DNA of 64,000 nt from Phymatolithon calcareum (taxonomy: Eukaryota; Rhodophyta; Florideophyceae; Hapalidiales): contig OZ345375.1 in the NCBI GenBank assembly GCA_977006965.1, positions 682,001 to 746,000 of the forward strand. Direction: 5' to 3'. Position 1 is the stretch's first letter, and each line of letters starts with the position of its first letter. The notes beneath the pieces were generated by a model. It saw only the letters and a program-made list of their open reading frames with translations, had not been told where the DNA came from and made no database searches. The position numbers and the translations under genes are program-made. Below are positions 56,157 through 64,000 of the stretch, one piece after another.

Positions 56157-57045
56157 TGTGCTCTTCTTTCTGACATAAGTTTCACAACCAACCTGAAATT
56201 TGATTGTGATGGAGTACGCCTTACAGACAGGCCATAACCGCCAACTAGGGGCGTCCAAGTGTGTTGCCAGCAGGGCTGTCATACACGTGTGTGCCAGTGT
56301 TGTGTCATTCATCTACAAAACATTAGTCATACTGTACGGGAGCCTGCATAGTTTTTTCCGGAGGCTTCTCGCACCTACCTCATCTTTCCGCAAGCTTCTT
56401 CACTTCAGCTTAACTAAGAATTCATGTAACAGCCGGGACAAAATGGCCTTCAGAATACGGGGCTCGAAAAATTATCAAATCCGCTATTTACTCCATAGAA
56501 AAGAAAATGGTGCCAATGGCTTCGAAACCTTCCAATGTATCGATTGCCAACTTCATCTTAGATGTGAGCGCTTTCTCGCTGCAGCCAGAGTACTCAAGAG
56601 AAAGGGCGATCATATTATGATAACCATCGTTTAGGAGGGTCGAAAAGCACTTCTCTTGGAGCCATGATCCGATGTGAAGGAAGCGAAAAGCTAAACATTG
56701 TACCCAAGCTGGCCAAAAACGCACGCAATTCGAACGCCAGCTATACTGTTAGAGTATGTACTATGTCCGCTATCCCATGCACTGGGCCTCGGCGCTACCG
56801 GGATTGTAGCGGATTTGATAATTTTCACCACCCCGTATTCCTGTGTCCCGGCTGTTACATGGATTCTTAGTTAAGTAGTAAAAACCGCGTCATTCATATT
56901 CCCTCACCGACGGCAATCACGCGAAAAGGTCAAACCCAAAGCAGAACATAATCCCCGCAAACGGAATTCCAACCGGAAGCGTGCACGAAGCAGCACTGAA
57001 CGCGCACAAGCTCGCGCACAACAGCGCCGCGCCCACCCCTTCGAA
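56157..57045. other. Spacer at the right border of the array
   Basis: Array similarity ends with the transporter. A + frame at 56200-56634 ends with a Cys-containing stretch (FETFQCIDCQLHLRCERFLA) that vaguely recalls FLYWCH-type zinc fingers, but the His pair is absent and I do not call it. Nothing else is supported. Confidence 0.3.
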
Positions 57046-57560
57046 GTGACCTCTCTGAACAAGCTTCTCCAATGGGGCGCCGCCCACACCTCACCTCCCA
57101 CCGACATCAATGCCCCCTCCACCGTCCCCCGCAACGCCCCTGAAGACATGGAGTGGCTAAGCGCCGCCTTCCCGGACATGAACGCCGAAGTGAAGCGTCT
57201 AATCTCCCTCCTCAACACCGCCCTTCCCGCCTCCGGTCCCTCCCCCACATCCTCCGAATACACCGCCGAACTCCTCGAAGCGCTCGAGGAGTGTCTCTCC
57301 GACATCAACTACGCGCACAACCTCGACTCCCTCCGCGTTCTTCCGCCGCTCTTACGTGCCCTGACGCACCCGTCCGCACCGGCGCGTGGTGCCTCGGCTC
57401 CGCACTGCAGGACGCGCCATCAATCGGCGACCTCCTCGCGTCCGCGGACGGCCTGCCCCGTCTCGCCGGGACACTCCGCGATCCCTGTCCCCTCGTGCGC
57501 GCCGCGAGCGCGCTTCTGCGCGCCTCTTCAGCCTTTCCTTACCCAAACTTGGGAAACAGA
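57046..57560 (+). pseudogene. Fes1/HSPBP1-like Hsp70 nucleotide-exchange factor, truncated and frameshifted
   Basis: The first frame reads MTSLNKLLQWGAAHTS, then LLEALEECLSDINYAHNLDS and VLPPLLRALTHPSAP. This is the N-terminal helix followed by the first armadillo-type repeats of the Fes1/HSPBP1 family, which release ADP from cytosolic Hsp70. At about 57370 the match moves to another frame: PVRTGAWCLGSALQDAPSIG, then LASADGLPRLAGTLRDPCPL. It stops abruptly after ASALLRASSAFP near 57540. One base is lost and the C-terminal half is absent. Whether ATG 57046 was the original start is uncertain. Confidence 0.7.
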
Positions 57561-57794
57561 AGAGAAGGATAATCATCTTCTGCGTAGTCTGTGGTAGTAT
57601 GCATCCGATGATCCCTTCTTGGATTTCCAGAAAATAATACCATCAGGTACCTCAGCGATCGACGTACAATGACTGCCCAACAGAATGAGCAATGGGTATA
57701 TCCGCACGACGGGCGTGTGTTATCTTTCATGATTCCGCAGAGAGGTTGAGGGAGACGGCACAGGTTGGATGCATGGAAAAAGCTGTTTTTTTGA

Positions 57795-58025
57795 ATTTAG
57801 AATTTATTAAACGCCCTCAGAAGCACTCATGAGACTGCAAGGGAGATGCGTTTGAGCAGCTACTCTCTTGTAGCTTCGATCATCTAGTCAAATCCGTGTA
57901 ATCCGAGTTAACGTCGTAGCCCTAGTTGCAAAAACTCTCTCCCGGAAAAAGGACGGAGGGAAAAGCTTGGGGTCCACTGGTCAGATTTCTTGTGGGGCGC
58001 AGGGTCGCAGCTCAAACGGAAAAAA
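57795..58025 (-). mobile_element. LINE family 1 3'-end fragment
   Basis: The stretch beginning ATTTATTAAACGCCCTCAG and containing GGGAGATGCGTTT and GCCCTAGTTGCAAAAACTC aligns block by block with the non-coding tail at 26637-26830. It is a strongly 5'-truncated, diverged relative in the same orientation. No clear duplication was found, and no reverse-transcriptase sequence remains. Confidence 0.65.
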
Positions 58026-58125
58026 GCTGTGTTGTGATTCCTGCAGGAAGGGTTTTGTGCGAGTAGAGCTTTACTGAAGAGCAGGGATGATTTACACGGG
58101 CTTCCCGGAAAATCTATCTGGGCAG

Positions 58126-61100
58126 TTAAAAGAAACGACCTAGCCTATGCTGCAAAATCAGGCTCTCGCGGAGTAGTGCCCCTCCCTCGTCCACATCTCC
58201 AGTAGAGTTCAGCACTTCGCCGAGACGGTGCAGCGACGCCGCAATACCTGGATGTACAGCATTTTCTCCGAAGCATGCTCGGTACAATCTCAGGCTCTCT
58301 CTGTACTGCACATTCGCCTCTCCCAAATTCCCTTTCGCTTGCACAATGCTGGCCAGCTGAAAAACTGACGACGCGATATCAGGATGAACCGAATCTTCTC
58401 CGTAAAAGGCACGTCGCATTTTCAAGCCGTGTCGAGATATCTTCTCGGCCTCCTCCAGATCTCCATTTGCTTGCACCACGCCGGCGAGCTGGTGGAGGGA
58501 CGCTGCAATGCTTGGATTCGCTCTATCTTTTTCGTAGAAAGCACGCTTAATTCTTACGCTCTCGCGGAGCAGCATCTCCGCCTCGCCCAGCTCCCTTTTA
58601 TGTTGCATCAATGCTCCAAGCTGGAACAGCGTCGACGCTATACACAGATTCACCGCATCTTTTCCGCAGAGAGCACGCACGATGCGCAGGCTCTCGCGAT
58701 ACAATTTCTCGGCCTCGTCCATATTTCCCTTTTCTCGCATCAGTCTGCCGAGATTGTGCAGGGACACCGCAATACTTGGATGAAGCGCATTCTTTCTGTA
58801 AAGGGCGCGCTTCATTTTCAGGCTCTTGCGGTATAGCTCTTCCGCCTCGACGAGGGAACCTTTTCTTCTCATCACTTGGCCGAGCTGTTGCATCACCGCC
58901 GCGATTTCTGGGTCCATTGCATCTTCTCCGAGGATGACACGCAAAATGCTTAAGCTTTCGCGATACAGTTTTATCGCCTCATCCAGTTCTCCTTTTTCTG
59001 TCTGTATTACGGCAAGTTGACCCAGCAGCCCAGCAGTGTTTCGGTTTGGCGAGAAAGACTGACCGTCATCACGTGTCCGAGATCGTGCAAAAAACTTTCG
59101 CTTCGGCAATTTTCCCTCTCCACTCTGAGAGATACAAAGAGCATCCCGTGCGTCGATTTCAGAGTCTTCTAATTTCTCCAAGGTGAAGCGAACTTGACTA
59201 CGTAGAAGCATGTATTTGAGCCAGGTTTCCCGGTCTTTTCTTCTCTTTGATTCGTCCGTTTTGTTTGTGCGCCTGAACGGAAACTGCAATTTCGTGGCAC
59301 TCTGTCCCAGCTCGGGATTTCTCTCTTCCTCCGAGACACAGGGAAGCACCATGGAACAGAGAGGTTCTGCTTCTTTGGCCCGCTCGCTGGCAATTAACAT
59401 GTGAATGGCAAAACTGGCCAGTGGCTCAGATTTGGTTTGAAACATCTCGGTTCCGGTCAGCTCGTTACCCTCAAGCTGCTCCTTCACAACACTGACAGCA
59501 TGTGGCAACAAATCTTGCATATCTTCCCCATAGAATTCCGGCAATGAATTGAAATTAAAGCCTTTCTCCTTCAGCACATGAAATACGCATGTATACACTG
59601 CTCGCAATCCACGCTCTTGGCATGCGTGGCGAACTGTCTTCGCATCAATTCGAACATAGTGTCGAATCAATGAGTGCATTTTATACATCGTATGTCCAGT
59701 TGACTCATTACGATGTTCCATTATCACGAGCGACGCGTCATTCACCAGTTTCAGCCTCACTGTGTTGACAAAGCGAATGGTCAATTTTTCGCCGATTGGC
59801 TCATCGGTAGAACATTCCATCACGACACGCTTCATAAGACCTTCCGGAATGTCCATGTCCGCTAACATTGCAACCGCACGAAGGACGCTCCTCGAAAAGT
59901 CATCCAATTCCCGCATATTGACTTTCCAAGTTGTCCAAATCGCTTTTTGCTCTTCACGCACGTCCGAGGAGTCTTCTGCCTTGCTGAAGACCTCCGATAG
60001 GTCTTCCCTTTTCCATTGCGCCTTGTACATCTCAACATATTTGGCAAATCCTACTCTCGCACTTGAAATGTAGCTGCCAGCCTGCACCAGAGCTAAAGGC
60101 AGCCCCGCGAGGCCAATGGCAAGCTCGGCGAGTGCATTATACTCAGTAGTTTCCATATTGTCCAAATCCGCATATATATCTGCATCACGTTTGACATTCC
60201 TTGTTTTCGCCTCCTTGAACCTCAGTAGTACACCCATGGCGTCCTTCTGCTCCAGTGGTGACAACCTTAGAAGCTGCTCTGTCGCTAATCCCGACCACAG
60301 GTTCGGATCCCCCCGTCTCGAGGTGACTAACACCCATCCACTACTGGGTTCTGCCAATTCACCAATCTCTTTGAGAACTTCAGCAGCCTCTTTGTTGTCA
60401 GCGTTATCTAGACAAAGCATCCAACGTCCTTTGACATGAGACAACGCCCGCCTTAAATCTGCAACGACCAATCGAACGTTTCCTCGAACGCCTTCCGGCA
60501 ATGGAGACCGCCGGAGTCCTTCCACAAATTTCACCACTGAGGACAGAACTTGAGCCTTATGACCCGGAACTGGAACCCAATAAGCACCACCAGGTAGAAG
60601 CCCCTGTTCAAGCGCTGCCTCCGCAAAAGACAACATCAACTGGGTCTTCCCCGCGCCCCCATACTGAGTAATGGCAGCGCATCCAAAGTGTTCCAGTATA
60701 TTACGCAACTTCAGCTGTTCCTTCGAGCGTCCAACAAAGTATTGAGAGAGTCTCGGCATGGGCACAATATCCCTGATCTCACCAATCCTACCAGTATTCG
60801 ATGACGTTTGGTTGCTTTCAATCGCCTTCTTCATTTCGGCCACTGTCTGCTTGTGGTTCGCAACATCCCCGGTATTCAGAATGGGAACAAGTCTCTCGTG
60901 CAATTTCCTTACTTTCGACTCCGCTTCGGTGACCATTCCCGCATTCCATGCCTGCACAACCCAGCTTCGCATTAATTGGTTTTCCATGCCCTCGAGAGTC
61001 TGCATGCACTCTTCTTGAAACATGAAAACGGCTTTAAGGCGCCAGTCGTCGATACCAGCAGCTGGATTCAGCACAGAAATTGTGCACTCTGATGCGGCGA

Positions 61101-61968
61101 CCGACAAACTCACGAGTTCCGAATGAAGCTTTGGCAACCGTTCGCGGCCGCGAGCTCCTTCAGCGACCATGTGCGCAAGTCTTGCTCCAAGCGCTACTAC
61201 TTGGAACGCTGCGCTCACAACGGTAACACATTTGGCAACATCGGCAACTTTTTCGGCGGTATCCGCAATTTTCTCTACATTTTCATAGAGTACCTTGACA
61301 ACAACAGCCACGGACTCCACAAACTCCGGAATTCGACTAGCAGCGTCCAGGGCGTCAGCAATTGGCGCGATGGAACATCCAGCACCACCATCACTGCAGT
61401 GCGAAGTCGCAATGGCGTTAGAAGCATTGGGAATGATCATAGGTCGTTTTACTGCAACTTGATCGTGGATAACCTGGGCAAGCCTACCGACTGGGGCTCC
61501 GCTTGAGATTACTAGGTCCTTGGATAGCTGCATGACGGCTTGCCACGGCGCGATGCGCACGCGCAGAGTATAGATCCAGTCATCTCTCTCACGCTCAGAG
61601 TTGGCGACGATGACGACAGTCTTCGCGCATGGATCTCGGAAAAAACGGCGAGAAGTTCGATCGGGAAAGTAAAGCGCTGGACCACCATCCGTGTTTCCAT
61701 CGAATGGGCGTACTGCATCCTCAACATTTGCCCAGGTAGCGTCGCCGTGAAGGCGGTCAAGTTCAAGACACTTCTCGTGACGAAAGTCCAACAGCGTACG
61801 AGGTGGCTCCGAGTTCGCGGCATCATTCACAAACTTCCATCGCAGGCTGCTCGCGAACGCAAGCCACACCTGTTGGGGGTCATGATCTGCCGACAAAGCC
61901 TCGGCCCCTGACGAGTAAATCAAAGCTTTGGGAAATAATAATTCTGAACCATTGGGAGGTTGTGACAT
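58126..61968 (-). CDS. STAND/NLR-like protein: PH-like, helical bundle, NB-ARC, TPR repeats
   Basis: An uninterrupted 1280-codon frame read from the Met of MSQPPNGSELLF. It stays open upstream to 62052 through a repeat, so residue numbers here count from 62052. Residues 40-175 are PH-like, with VVIVANSERERDDWIYTLR. About 215-420 is an Ala/Val-rich helical region resembling MLKL/HeLo-type four-helix bundles. NB-ARC follows: YGGAGKTQL (K469), WMLCLDNAD (D549), VLVTSRRGD and GLAGLPLAL (650-653). From about 1021 to the end there are six full 42-residue TPR repeats of kinesin-light-chain type (EAEELYRKSLKMKRAL and so on) and a partial one. The family senses ligands through the repeats and oligomerises via NB-ARC. 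A defence or cell-death role is inference. No introns; TGA or TAG breaks are absent. Confidence 0.85.
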   Translation of the reverse strand: MSQPPNGSELLFPKALIYSSGAEALSADHDPQQVWLAFASSLRWKFVNDAANSEPPRTLLDFRHEKCLELDRLHGDATWANVEDAVRPFDGNTDGGPALYFPDRTSRRFFRDPCAKTVVIVANSERERDDWIYTLRVRIAPWQAVMQLSKDLVISSGAPVGRLAQVIHDQVAVKRPMIIPNASNAIATSHCSDGGAGCSIAPIADALDAASRIPEFVESVAVVVKVLYENVEKIADTAEKVADVAKCVTVVSAAFQVVALGARLAHMVAEGARGRERLPKLHSELVSLSVAASECTISVLNPAAGIDDWRLKAVFMFQEECMQTLEGMENQLMRSWVVQAWNAGMVTEAESKVRKLHERLVPILNTGDVANHKQTVAEMKKAIESNQTSSNTGRIGEIRDIVPMPRLSQYFVGRSKEQLKLRNILEHFGCAAITQYGGAGKTQLMLSFAEAALEQGLLPGGAYWVPVPGHKAQVLSSVVKFVEGLRRSPLPEGVRGNVRLVVADLRRALSHVKGRWMLCLDNADNKEAAEVLKEIGELAEPSSGWVLVTSRRGDPNLWSGLATEQLLRLSPLEQKDAMGVLLRFKEAKTRNVKRDADIYADLDNMETTEYNALAELAIGLAGLPLALVQAGSYISSARVGFAKYVEMYKAQWKREDLSEVFSKAEDSSDVREEQKAIWTTWKVNMRELDDFSRSVLRAVAMLADMDIPEGLMKRVVMECSTDEPIGEKLTIRFVNTVRLKLVNDASLVIMEHRNESTGHTMYKMHSLIRHYVRIDAKTVRHACQERGLRAVYTCVFHVLKEKGFNFNSLPEFYGEDMQDLLPHAVSVVKEQLEGNELTGTEMFQTKSEPLASFAIHMLIASERAKEAEPLCSMVLPCVSEEERNPELGQSATKLQFPFRRTNKTDESKRRKDRETWLKYMLLRSQVRFTLEKLEDSEIDARDALCISQSGEGKLPKRKFFARSRTRDDGQSFSPNRNTAGLLGQLAVIQTEKGELDEAIKLYRESLSILRVILGEDAMDPEIAAVMQQLGQVMRRKGSLVEAEELYRKSLKMKRALYRKNALHPSIAVSLHNLGRLMREKGNMDEAEKLYRESLRIVRALCGKDAVNLCIASTLFQLGALMQHKRELGEAEMLLRESVRIKRAFYEKDRANPSIAASLHQLAGVVQANGDLEEAEKISRHGLKMRRAFYGEDSVHPDIASSVFQLASIVQAKGNLGEANVQYRESLRLYRACFGENAVHPGIAASLHRLGEVLNSTGDVDEGGALLRESLILQHRLGRFF

Positions 61969-62008
61969 GGAGGCGGCAACGGAAACAGCGCTATTCGATG
62001 CTGAAGAC

Positions 62009-62228
62009 TTCGTGGTCGGATACTGGAGGCCGCTTGCGAAGTTGCAGTACATGCCGAATTGTCAACCCGCAACAAACATTTCGTGGTCGGATACTGGAGG
62101 CCGCTTGCAACGTTGCAGCACATGCCGAATTGACATCCCGCAACAAAAAGTCTACGAACATATTTCTCGTGCGGCAAAAATTTCGTGGTCGGATGCTGGA
62201 GGCCGCTTGCAACGTTGCAGCACATGCA
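62009..62228. repeat. Three-copy 47-base repeat at the 5' end of the NLR-like gene
   Basis: Copies of TTCGTGGTCGGATACTGGAG and the following 27 bases start at 62009, 62080 and 62182, with unequal spacers. On the gene strand each copy contains an ATG followed by CCNVASGLQYPTTK-like codons. The copy nearest the gene is in frame with it (Met at 62052); the others give short upstream frames. This could be a promoter or leader duplication or alternative first codons. Confidence 0.75.
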
Positions 62229-62313
62229 ATAATGCGAGTGTTGGAGATTGCTGACCCCAATATTGGCCGTCTTGTTGATTGAATAGGCTGGAACGTGCCG
62301 AAGGAATCATTCC

Positions 62314-62638
62314 TGTTATTATCATACCCAGCGAATCCGGTTGCTTCCCGATGTCGCCAGGTGGGCGGTGTACCGTTTACAAATTCGCCGACGAAGGCAG
62401 ATCTCCAATAGAGTTATATTTTTTTAATTGTCCCCTCGTTTAGTTAGTCTTACAGTGCGCTGGGTGCTGCTCGCAAGAGCTCCGGCAAAACCTAGCGCTA
62501 GCTTATATAGTATCCTACTTCGACCTTCGGCGAGAAGGAGGGCAGCTCACGCTCCGCACCAAAGAGCCTCCCCCCCATCAAAAAGAAAAACAAACAAAAA
62601 CATCTCTCTCCCTTTTTCTCTCTCTTTTTATCCCCACA
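62314..62638 (+). mobile_element. Probable 5' LTR of a Ty3/gypsy-like element
   Basis: The right boundary is good: CCCCACA (ends 62638), then TT, then TGGTACCCCCAGCAGGG at 62641-62657, which has the TGG start of a tRNA primer-binding site. TATATAG at 62504 fits an LTR promoter, followed by pyrimidine-rich sequence. The left end is tentatively TGTTATTATC at 62314. It cannot be confirmed, because the second LTR is outside the window. Confidence 0.5.
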
Positions 62639-62659
62639 TTTGGTACCCCCAGCAGGGCG

Positions 62660-64000
62660 ATGGCGCCTCCCAGTGAGCTCATAACCTTCAATGGCGACAC
62701 CGACGCCAGGAAGTTCTTCTTCGTCTACGAAAACATTGTCCAGAAAGAAGTCTCCGTCGAGGAGAAGGCCGAACGAGTCGTTCAGCACCTGACCGAAAAG
62801 GCCTTCGACTTTTACTACGACAAGTTTGTCCGCGAGAACACCCCAACCCCCGAGTCAAAGGACTACGCCACAGTCAAGGCGAGTCTTCTCGCCGAGTTTG
62901 CGCCTCGCCGCAGTCAAGAATCCATCATGCGTGAAGTTGTCACCCTCAAATACACCGGAGGTGACATTGACGCATTCATCCAAAAAGCTGAAAAGCTGTA
63001 CCGCGAAGCCAAGTTCAATGAGTCCGCCATGCGCGGTCTCCTCCGTGATGCCATTTCGTCCTCACCTACTCTCTTCCAGCTCGTTCTGTTGCGGGGTGCC
63101 GCTACCTTTACCGAGATCAAGGCAGCCTGTTCCAGTTATGCAGAGGGACAGAAACTGATCTATCCTACGGAATGTCACATCGACTCCCCAAATGTCGCTA
63201 AGGGGACCGGGACACAAGTCTCCTTCCAGTCATATGCGGAGAAGAAGATTGACAAACTCTGTGAGCAGATGGGCGAACTTGCACTCGCCATTTCCCAGAG
63301 GAAGGAAGTCCTCCAGCCCGCTGGACGTCTCAAGACCTGCAGCTATTGCAAAGCGGAGGGTCATGTGTCGACACAGTGCAGAGACAACCCTATGAAGGAG
63401 ATGAAGTGCCGCTTCTGCAAGAAGTGGGGCCACAACGAAGTTGCCTGCTACTCAAAGCAGCGCCATGAGATTGACCAAGCTATCGCTCGTCAACAGCAAC
63501 GCCCCCAGGAAGCACCAATGGCACAGCAAGCACCTCCCCCAGCCGAAAATGCCAACGTCCTCACGCTCGCCCCGGATTGTGAAACATTACAGGCGGATGA
63601 AGAGGTTGCCGCTGTCAAGCATACGGCCGAAGGTGAGCCTCTCCCGAAAAACCCGCGCCGAGAAGGGGATGGCGATCCAATGCATATTGCATGCTCACCC
63701 ACTCTCCTCGACGGTACTCGCAATACAATTCCTAGTCGCGTGGCTAAGAAAATTAAGAGGAAGGTAACCCGGAAACCTACGAAGAACACAGCGGCTAAGG
63801 AACTGGGAAGCCGCGTGGAGAAGTACGACTTGATGTCCAATCTCACACAAGCATCTTCGGGTCTTTCCTTCGGTCAGTTACTCCGTGGAGATGCAAACGA
63901 GGCGCGAGGAGAAATTCAGAAGCTTTTTGCTCGACGTGCACTGCTCAGGAAGGGTCCCAACGTTCAAACAATCGACACGACAAACTTGGTAGCGCCCGTC
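62660..64000 (+). CDS. gag: Ty3/gypsy-like Gag (runs off the window)
   Basis: From ATG 62660 all 447 codons to the window end are open. The N-terminal part (MAPPSELITFNGDTDARKFF) is a retrotransposon Gag capsid-like region with LLAEFAPRRSQESIMREV. Two CCHC zinc knuckles follow, CSYCKAEGHVSTQC (near 63341) and CRFCKKWGHNEVAC (near 63410). The end, GLSFGQLLRGDANEARGEIQ, resembles the linker before a retropepsin. Protease, reverse transcriptase and integrase should lie to the right. Gag packages element RNA in cytoplasmic particles. The ATG is only two bases after the putative primer-binding site, an unusually short leader. The open frame suggests a young insertion. Confidence 0.85.
   Translation, partial: MAPPSELITFNGDTDARKFFFVYENIVQKEVSVEEKAERVVQHLTEKAFDFYYDKFVRENTPTPESKDYATVKASLLAEFAPRRSQESIMREVVTLKYTGGDIDAFIQKAEKLYREAKFNESAMRGLLRDAISSSPTLFQLVLLRGAATFTEIKAACSSYAEGQKLIYPTECHIDSPNVAKGTGTQVSFQSYAEKKIDKLCEQMGELALAISQRKEVLQPAGRLKTCSYCKAEGHVSTQCRDNPMKEMKCRFCKKWGHNEVACYSKQRHEIDQAIARQQQRPQEAPMAQQAPPPAENANVLTLAPDCETLQADEEVAAVKHTAEGEPLPKNPRREGDGDPMHIACSPTLLDGTRNTIPSRVAKKIKRKVTRKPTKNTAAKELGSRVEKYDLMSNLTQASSGLSFGQLLRGDANEARGEIQKLFARRALLRKGPNVQTIDTTNLVAPV

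Noticed and set aside
56200-56634. FLYWCH zinc-finger (MULE N-terminus) fragment
   Set aside because: Only a few Cys residues are suggestive, the His pair is missing, and there are no nearby TIRs.
61969-62052. NLR-like gene start at the Met at 62052
   Set aside because: The extra 28 residues are encoded by one copy of the 47-base repeat, and the next Met at 61968 begins sequence that fits a folded domain. The upstream start cannot be excluded but is less likely.
1-64000. tRNA or rRNA genes
   Set aside because: No cloverleaf-forming sequence with tRNA A and B boxes and no rRNA-like block was recognised by reading; a covariance-model search was not possible here.

Overview
This is eukaryotic nuclear DNA. 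The evidence is spliceosomal introns with GT..AG borders (87 and 102 bases in a sugar-transporter-like gene), AATAAA signals downstream of genes, many transposon families and long spacers. A PH-like/NB-ARC/TPR protein, an SLC45/SUT-like transporter and compact, intron-poor genes recall multicellular red algae (Chondrus-like). That assignment is inference; no sequence in the window settles the species.

From 1 to about 56160 the window is one large, decayed and rearranged tandem array that continues beyond the left edge. A basic unit reads left to right: a shared spacer; a 5' flank; gene A on the + strand (seven-helix membrane protein of about 434 aa, unknown family); a non-coding or decayed block; the 3' part of an SLC45/SUT-like sugar transporter on the - strand (T, pseudogene); and a conserved - strand fragment X fused upstream of T. 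Gene A occurs at 10946 (A1), 18133 (A2), 28785 (A3), 37344 (A4) and 45726 (A5). A1 to A4 are open, A5 is broken. T occurs at 14025, 21228, 31850, 40427, and as an apparently complete three-exon gene at 54510-56156 on the array border. A second module type (near 464-2150, 23120-25750, 33740-35400 and 42330-44300) carries an orphan A-like 5' flank joined to a shortened X. Units 1 and 4 are one sequence type and units 3 and 5 another; unit 2 is a recombinant.

The array is riddled with insertions whose ends can often be read from uninterrupted sister copies: a head-to-head double piggyBac-like element with CTAG duplications (2258-6434); a 28-base-TIR insertion (6593-9153) holding an internally deleted MULE (82-base TIRs, 10-base duplications) and a Crypton-like tyrosine recombinase fragment; two foldback elements; a 506-base poly(A) retrocopy shared by units 1, 2 and 4; two 5'-truncated LINEs with 14-base duplications; a REL-endonuclease LINE (49923-54296) and a truncated relative (23691-24501); and a 195-base solo LTR.

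Right of the array are a broken Fes1/HSPBP1-like gene, a LINE tail, a large intact STAND/NLR-like gene (58126-61968, - strand), a three-copy 47-base repeat at its 5' end, and the 5' end of a Ty3/gypsy-like element whose gag runs off the window.

The most interesting signal is gene A. Its copies are nearly identical except for three short hypervariable segments dominated by amino-acid changes. With the predicted helices, all three lie on the same side of the membrane. This is what a diversifying recognition or surface-protein array would look like, though its function is unknown.
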